Under the pieces are notes generated by a model. That model saw only the letters and a list, made by a program, of their open reading frames with translations, was not told the DNA's origin and did not search any database. This document shows, piece after piece, positions 54,830 through 63,339 of a stretch of 64,000 nucleotides of DNA. Numbering within the stretch: position 1 is the first letter of the stretch; the number at the start of each line of letters is the position of its first letter. The position numbers and the translations under genes are program-made. Location: the NCBI GenBank assembly GCA_035516155.1, contig DATJAP010000021.1:1-64000 (forward strand). Direction: 5' to 3'. Origin of the DNA: JAJYKN01 sp035516155 (GTDB lineage Bacteria > Nitrospirota > UBA9217).

Positions 54830-55414
54830 TCATTGAGTATACCTGAGCATGAGTTCCATGGCCGCACCTGCAAGAACTGGAATAGCAAGATTATCATTTA
54901 TCTCAAAAGGCAAGAGCTCGACACCAGCAGCGATGATTGCACCACAAATCATCACCCATGCTTTTAAATGCAATCCGAGGGGTCGCAGCAGAAAGCCCGC
55001 CAAGAAAGCGGCAATGACGAATGCCGCAGTCCCTTCCAAGCTCTTATTTCCGATCTTTGTCCTTCCATACCGCTCTCCGATTGTAGTTGCCGCCACATCC
55101 CCGAATGCGAGAAAACAAATGGCTGTTGAGGCAACCTCAGCAGAAAAAGCATACAGCGACAGGGCGACGCCGAGGATATAGGGAATTGTGCCGCTCAGCT
55201 TCTTTACCTCGTTTTTCCGGAAAAAACTTCCAAAATGGCTGTACAGAAACAGGTTCCAAGCAGGTGTTTTAAGCCGGACGATCTCTACCAAGAGAACGAT
55301 GATGACAAGCACTCCATAGAGAGCAAGGGCCTTATATCTGCCACAAACGAAATAAAGAGAAAGGAGGCCGAGCCCTCCGAAAAGATGAAACAGTTTTCGT
55401 CCAGTATTTTTCAT
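54830..55414 (-). CDS. CTP-dependent diacylglycerol/dolichol kinase-like membrane protein
   Basis: A 194-residue protein with about six membrane helices, of the SEC59/DGK1/VTE5 group. The conserved catalytic stretch FGDVAATTIGERYGRTKI is followed by KSLEGTAAF, the nucleotide-binding region of this family. It should phosphorylate a membrane lipid alcohol (diacylglycerol, a polyprenol or phytol) using CTP. It lies 94 bp after the CDF gene in the same direction. The substrate is not predictable. Confidence 0.85.
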   Translation of the reverse strand: MKNTGRKLFHLFGGLGLLSLYFVCGRYKALALYGVLVIIVLLVEIVRLKTPAWNLFLYSHFGSFFRKNEVKKLSGTIPYILGVALSLYAFSAEVASTAICFLAFGDVAATTIGERYGRTKIGNKSLEGTAAFVIAAFLAGFLLRPLGLHLKAWVMICGAIIAAGVELLPFEINDNLAIPVLAGAAMELMLRYTQ

Positions 55415-55508
55415 GCCCTTGAATTACACCCTGTTCTGTTTTGGAATCCCATCTGCAAGTCGCGGGAAGAACAGAAAGCTTTCGCTTCAGTCGCGTATCA
55501 AACATGCA

Positions 55509-56501
55509 TCAATGATTGTAGCGGCTTGTGTTCGGCAGACTGCATATCGTGGCCGTATCACACCGTTCGCATTCGAGTTGGATGGTGCTGTGGAGAATGT
55601 TGAACTTCTTAGACAAGAGATCCCTGATTTCGTCACTAATATTCCTGCTTCCGCTGACCATCTGATCATCGACCAGCACATGAGCACTCATGGCATAAAC
55701 GCCAGAGGTGATGGTCCAGACATGAATATGATAGGCTTCACGCACACCTGAGACCTTGGCCATTTCAGCGGCAACGGTCTGAATGTTGATATGGGAGGGC
55801 ACAGCTTCAAGTAAAATGTTCACCGATTCGGTAACGATGTTCCATGAGCCATAGATAATCACCAGCGAGATCAGGATACTGAGAATGGGGTCGATCAAAT
55901 ACCATCCTGCATAGATAATAATGGTGCCGCCGATCACCACACCGACTGATGAAAGAGCGTCCCCCAGGATATGAAGATAGGCTCCCCGTATGTTCAGGCT
56001 GCTATGGCTGTGTTTGAAGAGAAAGAAAGCACCGATGATATTCGCGATAAGGCCAATAGTCGCTACGATCAACATCAGGCCGCCTTGAACAGGCTGAGGA
56101 TGCATCATGCGCATGTAGGCCTCGTACATAATATAAATTGAAATAACTACGAGAATGATTCCGTTCAGCAGTGCGGCAAGGATTTCTAGTCGATAGAACC
56201 CAAAGGTCTTTCGTTCCGTTGCCGGCATGGTAGAGAATTTCACGGCGAAAAACGACAACAGAAGCGCCAGATTATCAGTCAGCATATGCCCTGCGTCGGA
56301 GAGGAGTGCCAGGCTGTTCGAGAGTATTCCCCCCACCGCCTCGGCTATCATCATGAGAACTGTGATGGACAGCGCAATCAGGAGATCTCGCCCCCCGGTC
56401 TCTGAGCCAACCCGCCCTCTAGGCTCATGACCATGATCGTGCGTTCCTTCCTCTCCATGGCCGTGCTCGTGATGTCCGTTGTTGGCATGCATTACTGACA
56501 T
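55509..56501 (-). CDS. cation diffusion facilitator (CzcD/ZitB-like)
   Basis: A 330-residue heavy-metal/proton antiporter. A His-rich N-terminus (HHEHGHGEEGTHDHGHEP) may collect zinc. Six membrane helices follow, with the transport site residues in LLSDAGHMLTDNLALLLSF and in YLHILGDALSSVGVVIGG (HxxxD pairs). A cytoplasmic C-terminal domain (residues about 220-320) ends it. It exports Zn, Co or Cd. Placed in a leftward series after mqnA, 25 bp apart. Confidence 0.93.
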   Translation of the reverse strand: MSVMHANNGHHEHGHGEEGTHDHGHEPRGRVGSETGGRDLLIALSITVLMMIAEAVGGILSNSLALLSDAGHMLTDNLALLLSFFAVKFSTMPATERKTFGFYRLEILAALLNGIILVVISIYIMYEAYMRMMHPQPVQGGLMLIVATIGLIANIIGAFFLFKHSHSSLNIRGAYLHILGDALSSVGVVIGGTIIIYAGWYLIDPILSILISLVIIYGSWNIVTESVNILLEAVPSHINIQTVAAEMAKVSGVREAYHIHVWTITSGVYAMSAHVLVDDQMVSGSRNISDEIRDLLSKKFNILHSTIQLECERCDTATICSLPNTSRYNH

Positions 56502-56526
56502 GAAAACCCTGCTCCTTGTTTCAACT

Positions 56527-57339
56527 CTATGAGAAAAACCGGAGTTCCTTTACCGGTTCTATCGCACCAATTTCTGCGGCGTAGCCATAAAAGGTCAAAA
56601 GACCTTTTCTCTCCTGTTCATTAAAATTATAGCTGAATAAATTCCAGTATGCAAAGAGCACCTCGGGCGGCAATTTAAACCGGCTTGCGGATTCCTCAGA
56701 AAGCTCTTTGAGATGCAATATCCCGTATGCTTTTGACTTTATGAGGATATCATACAACCGCTGGAGTTCTTTGTGAATATTTTTTCGGTCATTGACCTGC
56801 CAAAGCGCGAATACGAAAGGGAGGCCGGTAAATTCGTGCCAGAGAGCGCCCAGGTCGTATTGATGGGCATAGGTCGTGACCATTGACCGCTGTATGGCCA
56901 GGTCACCAATTGTTAGCATTGCATCAGACCGGTCCGAAGGATCTTCGACGCTTTGTTCATAGAGAATATACCGCGGGTTCACGCCGTACCGGATTTCAAG
57001 CATGATGCGCAGGAGCACTACTGACGTTGCCGATGCCGTTGTCATAGCAACTACCTTGTTGTTCAATTCTTCGATGGGGACGGTGCTTTCGAGCAGGATG
57101 CTCATGACGTTTGCTTTTGACGTTATGGACAGACCAGGAAGAAGAACATAGCGCCCCTGGTTCATCGCATACTCAATCGAGGAAGAGGGCGATACGTCTA
57201 TAGAACCTTCATTCAGCATGCGATTTAACTGGGTTGGAATGCCTTCGACCAGCTTGAAGGGGAACGGGACTTTCTGCAGCACGATTCCCGAGTGGGGCGG
57301 GAAACAATTGGAATAGATTATATGACCGAGTTTGATCAT
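56527..57339 (-). CDS. mqnA: chorismate dehydratase MqnA (menaquinone, futalosine route)
   Basis: A 270-residue periplasmic-binding-like fold enzyme that dehydrates chorismate to 3-enolpyruvylbenzoate, the first step of the futalosine pathway. Family features: LGHIIYSNCFPPHSG at the start, IDVSPSSSIEYAM in domain 1 and TIGDLAIQRS for the later active-site loop. Other mqn genes are not in the window. Presence of this route fits an anaerobe using menaquinone, the likely acceptor for the formate dehydrogenase here. It lies 103 bp after the TetR gene. Confidence 0.88.
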   Translation of the reverse strand: MIKLGHIIYSNCFPPHSGIVLQKVPFPFKLVEGIPTQLNRMLNEGSIDVSPSSSIEYAMNQGRYVLLPGLSITSKANVMSILLESTVPIEELNNKVVAMTTASATSVVLLRIMLEIRYGVNPRYILYEQSVEDPSDRSDAMLTIGDLAIQRSMVTTYAHQYDLGALWHEFTGLPFVFALWQVNDRKNIHKELQRLYDILIKSKAYGILHLKELSEESASRFKLPPEVLFAYWNLFSYNFNEQERKGLLTFYGYAAEIGAIEPVKELRFFS

Positions 57340-57442
57340 AGGAATTGTTTTCGATCGAACCGCGTTTTTTCGCAGTTATGCATCTCCCTTTCTGTTTCTC
57401 ATGATGGAATCCCCCAAATGGGCAGATTAGACATGATCGAAA

Positions 57443-58087
57443 CTACGGTGCAAGGCCGTTTAAAATAAAATCGGTAACATAGGCACCGAATTTTTTCGGA
57501 GACAAGTTCGCCTTCTTCCCGAGAATATTCCGAGTCATAGGCTGCATGATGAAATTATGGACTATTATGCCGAATAGTGAAGCAACGGCAAGCGATGGGT
57601 CGCTTTTCTTCAGGTCTCCGTTTTTCATGCCATCCTTGAATATCTTGATGAGGCGCGTATAATTATCGGCAAAATACTTTTCACATGCGGCGAGGTTCCC
57701 GCTTCCTGCAAATTCCATTGCCACAATCCTGCGGATATCCTCATTAGCCTGCTCATAGCGAATGAATTTTTCGACATATTTTTGTATTTTTTCTCTCGTC
57801 GAAGCGGTGCTTCTGAAAACCTCTTCACTCCAGATATTGTTCAACCCGAAAAACGAATCTGCGAGGACCGCCTGATAAAGGTCCTCCTTGTCCTTAAAAT
57901 GGTAATAGATCATCGCGTTATTTACTTTAGCCGCCTCGGCAACTTCGCGCACCGATGTTCCGTCAAGCCCCTGCCGCGCGAATATACGGCGGGCTGCGGC
58001 CAGTATGGATGCACGGGTATCTACTTTCTTCGTCCTCGATTTCGGACGTCGTCCCGCAGTCTTTATCTGTTTCACTGACGATCGCAT
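57443..58087 (-). CDS. TetR family transcriptional regulator
   Basis: A 214-residue repressor. The N-terminal HTH lies at about 27-73: RASILAAARRIFARQGLDG, TSVREVAEAAKVNNAMIYYH, FKDKEDLYQAV. The C-terminal ligand/dimer domain is of the CerR/YttP-like type. A basic N-terminus precedes. A 20-bp near-palindrome lies 10 bp before the start. It may have ruled the tolC-SRPBCC-macAB efflux operon, now ruined, or the genes directly downstream (mqnA, CDF). Confidence 0.92.
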   Translation of the reverse strand: MRSSVKQIKTAGRRPKSRTKKVDTRASILAAARRIFARQGLDGTSVREVAEAAKVNNAMIYYHFKDKEDLYQAVLADSFFGLNNIWSEEVFRSTASTREKIQKYVEKFIRYEQANEDIRRIVAMEFAGSGNLAACEKYFADNYTRLIKIFKDGMKNGDLKKSDPSLAVASLFGIIVHNFIMQPMTRNILGKKANLSPKKFGAYVTDFILNGLAP

Positions 58088-58096
58088 GATAATTAT

Positions 58097-58116
58097 TTAA
58101 CTAACCGATTAATTAA
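58097..58116. promoter_or_regulatory. candidate TetR operator
   Basis: TTAACTAACCGATTAATTAA is a palindrome in 16 of 20 positions centred on CG, directly upstream of the TetR start. Confidence 0.5.
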
Positions 58117-58550
58117 TTAAAAAAGATACACTATGGTCCCGCAATATGTCAAGTCGTTTCATGAATGCACTGAACGGGATCATTTCATGAACGCGGTGAC
58201 CGACGGCGCGAAAGATTCAATAGTAAGCGCTTTCATAAACAGGTGGGAGCAGGCAACTAAGGTTCTATCCGGCCTCCCGGGCCCGAACAGTTCATGAGGA
58301 TTAAAACAGGCTGACCTTCAGCCATGCCCGGGATCCCGCAAGTCAAAATTTCCCAATTCTTGTTGTTAGCCGAAAGTACAACGTGAGACTTTACTGCTCC
58401 TCGTCGGTAAGAAGAACGTTAGCACGAAGATGAGGACACCTTGAAGGATGAGATGCCCAGAGATCGCATTCGGCGACTTTCTTTTTCAGTTTGTATCAAT
58501 GCAATTATATATCACGATGGCATTCTGATTACATCCGGCGTTTCATTCAG
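58117..58550. other. intergenic, no gene seen
   Basis: It lies between the divergent-upstream side of the tetR gene and the stop of the DtxR-FeoA gene. No motif, terminator or ribosome site stands out. Confidence 0.45.
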
Positions 58551-59261
58551 CTATACTTTTTTGACAAAAATCTCTTTTGTAATGTCCTTGTCCACGGCAA
58601 TCATCGTCTCGCCGAGTTGGATCACATAGGATGGTCTTTTCTGGTGAAGCTTTACCACGCTTCCGGGCACCACACCCATGGCGGACAACCGGTCAAGGCG
58701 TGAATGGGATCCCGGTGTGATAAACACGATTTTGGCCTGTTCTCCCGGCACCAAATCCGCAAGTGGCGCCACGAGCGGCTTCATTTCCTGATGGAACATA
58801 GCGCAGCAGTCCCCTCTCGGGATTGGCTTTCCATCGGGCGAGTTCGGCGGATGTCCAAGCAGGGTGCAGACGCTGTCCGTTACTTCAGGTGAGAGGATAT
58901 GTTCGAACTTGCACGCTTCAGCCTCGGCGCCATCGAGGGCGAATAGGTCATAAAATAATCGAAGCGACAAACGATGACGGCGGACAAGCTCTCTCGCTCT
59001 TTTCTCTCCTTTGGGAAGCAGCTCCACGGCCTGTCCTTTGCTGTCGATCCACCCGTTTTTGGCCAGGTCTTTCAGGATAACCTCGCATTCCGGGAGACTG
59101 CAGCTTTGGATAATCTGGCCCAGCGTCAGCTTTCCTTCTTCTCGCAGTGTCCATATGATTTCAAAGAGCTCATCTTCTTTTTCAATCTCTGGCAGCACAC
59201 ACAGCGCAGGGTGCCCCGCCTGGCCTTCTATGCCCTGCATTCTTTTTTTGATCTCAGCCAT
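58551..59261 (-). CDS. DtxR-type metal regulator fused to FeoA domain
   Basis: A 236-residue protein. Residues about 25-100 form a winged HTH (LREEGKLTLGQIIQSCSLPE; LAKNGWIDSKGQAVELLPKG). A metal-binding dimerisation region follows (AEACKFEHILSPEVTDSVC, with Cys/Glu/His ligands; GDCCAMFH). The C-terminal 75 residues are a FeoA/SH3 domain (LSAMGVVPGSVVKLHQKRP). The regulator lies 112 bp downstream of feoB and so probably senses Fe(II) and controls or assists FeoB. No separate feoA is present. Confidence 0.88.
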   Translation of the reverse strand: MAEIKKRMQGIEGQAGHPALCVLPEIEKEDELFEIIWTLREEGKLTLGQIIQSCSLPECEVILKDLAKNGWIDSKGQAVELLPKGEKRARELVRRHRLSLRLFYDLFALDGAEAEACKFEHILSPEVTDSVCTLLGHPPNSPDGKPIPRGDCCAMFHQEMKPLVAPLADLVPGEQAKIVFITPGSHSRLDRLSAMGVVPGSVVKLHQKRPSYVIQLGETMIAVDKDITKEIFVKKV

Positions 59262-59373
59262 GGTCCACCTCTTTCTCTCGCGTAGCCTGTGTATATCGGA
59301 TCACTGCATGTTATGCGTTTTCGCCTAGCGCCTATTGCCGCTGAATTCCCCCGTCTCCAGTGCGCAGCACCGT

Positions 59374-61359
59374 CTACAACGCGACTTTAAATGTTCTCAG
59401 AATCCAGTTCATCGCGCCGCCAATCGCAAAGGCAAATGGGAAGATAAATGCCACCATGTAAAGAGCCGCCTTAATACCTTGTTCCTTTATCATTACGAAA
59501 AAGTTAGCAATGCAGGGAACGAAGAGCGTGACGACTACCAGGCTCACAACTGTCTGTATGGGGTCGAGCATACCGCCCTTGGCCAGCATGAACAGACCCG
59601 CAGCGCCGTAGTCACGACGGAGGAAACCAATAACGAGAGCCTCTGTTGCCTTGCTCGGCAGGCCCAGGAAGCCTACGACAATCGGATCAGCCAATTTTTG
59701 GATATAAAGCAAAGCCCCGAGCTTGTCAGCAGTGAAGAGGATGAATGTCCCGAGAATAAAAAGCGGCACTGCTTCCTTCAAGTACCATTGCACGCGGGCA
59801 AGGGTCTTGATTAGGATATTGGTCATTTGAGGCACTCGAATCGGCGGCAGTTCGAGGACAAAATCCGAAGGCTCTCCGGGGAGTGTTTTCGCCGCAAGGT
59901 ATCCGACAAGAAACATAACACCGACCATCGTACCGAGCCAGAGGGCCGTTGCAAATGCTGAAATACCGGACACCATCCCCAGCACAACGCCGAGCTGGGC
60001 CGAACAGGGTACGGCAAGGGCCAGGAGGAACGTTACCAGAAGCCTCTCCTTCTTAGTCTCGAGGATTCGAGTGGTGAGTGTCGCCATGGTGTCACAGCCC
60101 AACCCCAGAATCATAGGGAGTACGGCCTTTCCGTTCAAACCCATGATTTTGAATATCTTATTCACCATCACCGCCAGCCTCGGCAGATATCCCGAATCCT
60201 CAAGCATCCCAAAGGCGAAAAAGAAAAAACCGACGATCGGCAGTACAATAGCTATCGCATAGGTTAATGCCATTGTTACGAGGCCGTAGTCACCAATAAT
60301 GAGCTCCTGCAAAAAAGGAATGGGAAGGATAGAATGTACGATTTTAGTGGCCCAGACGTTCAGATACTGGCCGAAGATGGTCTTTTCGAGAAAATTGACC
60401 ACTGTCCCTGCTCCCAGTACCCCGACAAATTGATAAACGGCATACAAAACAGCAAGAAGGATCGGGATGCCATAGAGCGGATGCATCGACCATTTCCCCA
60501 ACTGAAAGGCGATGGTGGAACCTTTCCCTGATTCGTGTCGAGTCATGACCTGTGCCAGCACTTCATCGGCTTTTTTCATCCTTCGCTGGTTGATAAGATA
60601 ACCCAGGGAATTATTGAACTTAGACTGGACGTCCTGCCGGATTCTTTCTATCTCGGCAATCACATGGTCTTGCAGATTCGCATGCAGCCACCCCTTGAGG
60701 CTCTCATCGCCAGCGAGGATCATTAGCGCAAGAGAGCGCCCGGCAATGTAGGATGACGGAAGGAGCGCGGCGATATCTCTCACACCTCCCTCGACAGCAT
60801 CATCATACCGCACCTCGATTGCCGACGGCCGGGGATGCTGAATATCCTTGAGGAGCTTATCGATTCCGCTCTTCCGGATGGCAACGGTCTTCACTACCTC
60901 GATGCCCAGAATTCCGGAAAGCCCTTCCTGATCAATAAAAATCCCGCGGCTTTTTGCTTCATCGTCCATATTGAGATCGAGGATGAAGGGAACTCCCATT
61001 TCCGCAAGCTGAATTGTTATGAGGAGTCCACGTCGCAGATTCTTGGTATCCGCCACTTGGACTACAACCCCTGCCTTATCCGTCAGGAGGATATCTCGTG
61101 TAACCTTTTCATCTTCTGACATGGGCACGAGACTGTTTACACCTGGGGTATCAATCACGATGGCACGGATTTTATTCAATGTTGCGTTGCCATAAGTAAC
61201 CTCCACCGTCGTCCCCGGGTAGTTTGAAACGGTAACATATTTGCCGGTAAGCAGCCCGAAAAGGGCGCTTTTCCCGACATTGGGGTTCCCGATGAGAATA
61301 ACTTTATCCAACGGGGAGTCTCGATGCCGCTCCCCATTGCCTGAGCCATGATTGTGCAT
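59374..61359 (-). CDS. feoB: ferrous iron transporter FeoB
   Basis: A 661-residue GTPase-coupled Fe(II) importer in the inner membrane. The N-terminal G domain has GNPNVGKSALFGLLTG (G1), TVSNYPGTTVEV (G2), and IDTPGVNSL (G3). A helical GDI-like segment follows. Eight or so helices contain the Gate motifs GLGCDTMATLTTRILETKKE and AVPCSAQLGVVLGM. Somewhat shorter than E. coli FeoB (773). It is followed by the DtxR-FeoA regulator. No Fur box was found close to its start, unlike fur. Confidence 0.95.
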   Translation of the reverse strand: MHNHGSGNGERHRDSPLDKVILIGNPNVGKSALFGLLTGKYVTVSNYPGTTVEVTYGNATLNKIRAIVIDTPGVNSLVPMSEDEKVTRDILLTDKAGVVVQVADTKNLRRGLLITIQLAEMGVPFILDLNMDDEAKSRGIFIDQEGLSGILGIEVVKTVAIRKSGIDKLLKDIQHPRPSAIEVRYDDAVEGGVRDIAALLPSSYIAGRSLALMILAGDESLKGWLHANLQDHVIAEIERIRQDVQSKFNNSLGYLINQRRMKKADEVLAQVMTRHESGKGSTIAFQLGKWSMHPLYGIPILLAVLYAVYQFVGVLGAGTVVNFLEKTIFGQYLNVWATKIVHSILPIPFLQELIIGDYGLVTMALTYAIAIVLPIVGFFFFAFGMLEDSGYLPRLAVMVNKIFKIMGLNGKAVLPMILGLGCDTMATLTTRILETKKERLLVTFLLALAVPCSAQLGVVLGMVSGISAFATALWLGTMVGVMFLVGYLAAKTLPGEPSDFVLELPPIRVPQMTNILIKTLARVQWYLKEAVPLFILGTFILFTADKLGALLYIQKLADPIVVGFLGLPSKATEALVIGFLRRDYGAAGLFMLAKGGMLDPIQTVVSLVVVTLFVPCIANFFVMIKEQGIKAALYMVAFIFPFAFAIGGAMNWILRTFKVAL

Positions 61360-61610
61360 GCTGATCCTAACCTCCGGCTAATTCATAATAAGCAAACTTG
61401 ATGCATTGTTAATATGTCTTCGGCCCCGCCTGCCGGAATCATTTTGTTACATGACCCTCTGCACAGAAGTGATGCCGGGTCAGCCGAAATTAACGCAATA
61501 GCCGATCGGCCGACTCTTTCAACTCCCATAAATAGCAGCCCCAGCTGCAAAACTGATGATGATTGAAGTCTTCTCCAGTCGGCCTGCGACGCGTCTGCAT
61601 GAGTTTTCCG

Positions 61611-62051
61611 CTATCTCTTCTTCTGACACCGGGCACAGATCCCATACAGCTCCAACTTGTGACTCTGTACCATAAATTTATTTTTTCGTGCTACATCCTG
61701 CTGGAGCACCTCGATGCGCTCATTTTCAAACTCCAAGATCGTTCCGCATTGCGTGCAAATCAAGTGATCATGATGATTCCCTGATGCCTTAAATTCGTAC
61801 CGGGTAAACCCGTCCTCGAATCGTCTCTCGTCCGCAAGCCCGGCCTCTGCCAATAATTTTAGCGTTCGGTAGACAGTCGCATAACCGATGCCCGGATGAG
61901 CTCTTTTTACGCGAAGATAGAGTTCTTCAGCACTCAGGTGCTGTCCTGCATCGACAAAAATCCTCAGAATTTTATCACGCTGGGTAGTCGATCGAAGCCC
62001 CTGGCCAGACAGGTACGCAGAAAGCCGGTCAACAGCGACTTGTTTTTTCAT
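61611..62051 (-). CDS. fur: ferric uptake regulator (Fur family)
   Basis: A 146-residue repressor. The winged HTH spans about 12-85 (LRSTTQRDKILRIFVDAG; SAEELYLRVKRAHPGIGYAT, VYRTLKLL). The dimer domain has the metal site GNHHDHLICTQCGTILEFEN and a C-terminal CARC for structural zinc. It lies 250 bp upstream of feoB in the same direction. A good Fur box directly before the start suggests self-control. Paralogues (PerR, Zur) cannot be excluded, but iron is favoured by the setting. Confidence 0.92.
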   Translation of the reverse strand: MKKQVAVDRLSAYLSGQGLRSTTQRDKILRIFVDAGQHLSAEELYLRVKRAHPGIGYATVYRTLKLLAEAGLADERRFEDGFTRYEFKASGNHHDHLICTQCGTILEFENERIEVLQQDVARKNKFMVQSHKLELYGICARCQKKR

Positions 62052-62055
62052 AATT

Positions 62056-62074
62056 GATATTGATAACCATTTTC
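62056..62074. promoter_or_regulatory. Fur box upstream of fur
   Basis: GATATTGATAACCATTTTC matches 16 of 19 positions of GATAATGATAATCATTATC. It is 5 bp before the fur ATG, so it overlaps the ribosome site or promoter. Confidence 0.8.
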
Positions 62075-62355
62075 AGTTTATTCTTTATACCATGCAGCCT
62101 TGCACCCGTCAAGCTATTTTTCAGGTATATACAAATTAAACGAGGCTGCCTCTTTCATCGGCAGCCTCCGGATGTATTGCGCTTCTTCAAAGAATCTTTT
62201 CATGTCAATTTTCTAAAATGACATTTCTTTATCCCTCTTCTGATTCCATCTTACCCATTCATCAGAACGACATCACCCTGTAACCATTACCTGCCTCCCA
62301 GCGTTAATCAGAGTAACGGATCGTTTGTGAGAAGTTCAGTTGCCCGGGGTACGGC
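62075..62355. other. intergenic between LPP20-like gene and fur
   Basis: No gene. It holds a strong hairpin at 62142-62168 and the rest of the fur upstream region. Confidence 0.5.
62142..62168 (-). terminator. strong hairpin, candidate terminator of the LPP20-like gene
   Basis: A perfect 9-bp stem, GAGGCTGCC/GGCAGCCTC, with a 9-base loop. On the minus strand it is followed by GTTTAATTTG, a moderate U-rich tail. Confidence 0.5.
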
Positions 62356-63225
62356 TTAGTCCACAAGGATGATGACCCTGCACTTCTCAAGCATATTCAG
62401 GTTCTGCGCAGCGCTCTGGATGGCAGCGGCATCGGCATTGCTGATCGTCAGGTCCACCCGGGAGTCGCCCGATGCCTTGATGGCCTTAACCAGAAGCGGC
62501 TTGTCCGCTACGCGGGGGTCCGCCTGCGCAGCGACGGGATCTTTGAGATACCCCACCATTCCTTCACGCACGGCATAGTCCCGACTGATGGAGGCCGATC
62601 CGTAGATTTCCTTGCCGTCCTCATTCGTGATCTTCGGGGCCATGGCTGGCCTCGCGCCGAGTCCACGTGCATCCACGATCAGGCCGGTGTATGGCCGACC
62701 TGCAACAGGTGCAGGCGGCGTCGATCCGGCCGGAGATGTCGCCAAAGCAGCCGGCGTCAGCGGTATTTTCGGCAAAATCGCATCAGCGAGAGCGCCGGTA
62801 AGCTTCATTCCTACCGTAACCTCTACAGATCCGTCAGACATATATTTCTTGTCCATGATTGTCGCGCCCTGAATGATTCCGTTGACATCCGTCCGAATCA
62901 TGTCGCTGGTCACCATGAAATTTTCGACCGCTGTCGTTGATTCAACCCGAACCCCTTTCACCGCCTCGAGAAGGTTCCGTAAAGCGACAACCTGGGCTGC
63001 GCGTTCTGCCACTCCCCGGCCCTGTGCTGGATTCGCTGGCTGTGCTGGTGAAGCTCCGATACCCACGGCAGTGATAACTCCTGTCGTCCAGTCCACCTTT
63101 CCTGACGAACCGGCTGGTTCAATGACATCCGTGACCTTGCCCGCCGATTGGGCTGATGCGCTGCCTTCTACTAAGACAAAGAGAAATACGATGAATGCGA
63201 GAAAAGCCGGTCTTCTGAGAGACAT
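62356..63225 (-). CDS. secreted LPP20-like protein
   Basis: A 289-residue exported protein. The signal peptide is FLAFIVFLFVLVEGSASAQS. An LPP20-type domain is visible: GRGVAERAAQVVALRNLLEA, then VKGVRVESTTAVENFMV and DGSVEVTVGMKL, as in flagellar or outer-surface LPP20/FlgT-like N-terminal domains. The C-terminal half includes ARGLGARPAMAPKI and AVREGMVGYLKDP. No lipobox Cys is present. The start has GGAGGAATATT upstream. It may be an outer-membrane-associated assembly factor; function uncertain. Confidence 0.75.
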   Translation of the reverse strand: MSLRRPAFLAFIVFLFVLVEGSASAQSAGKVTDVIEPAGSSGKVDWTTGVITAVGIGASPAQPANPAQGRGVAERAAQVVALRNLLEAVKGVRVESTTAVENFMVTSDMIRTDVNGIIQGATIMDKKYMSDGSVEVTVGMKLTGALADAILPKIPLTPAALATSPAGSTPPAPVAGRPYTGLIVDARGLGARPAMAPKITNEDGKEIYGSASISRDYAVREGMVGYLKDPVAAQADPRVADKPLLVKAIKASGDSRVDLTISNADAAAIQSAAQNLNMLEKCRVIILVD

Positions 63226-63339
63226 AATATTCCTCCTTCCCGCAGGTTGATGAATAAGGTTTAAATGACAAAGTTCAGGACATCGCACCGGGGGATGTGC
63301 TGAATGCTCTGGCAATACCTCTTCAGGCCGGGGTGGATA

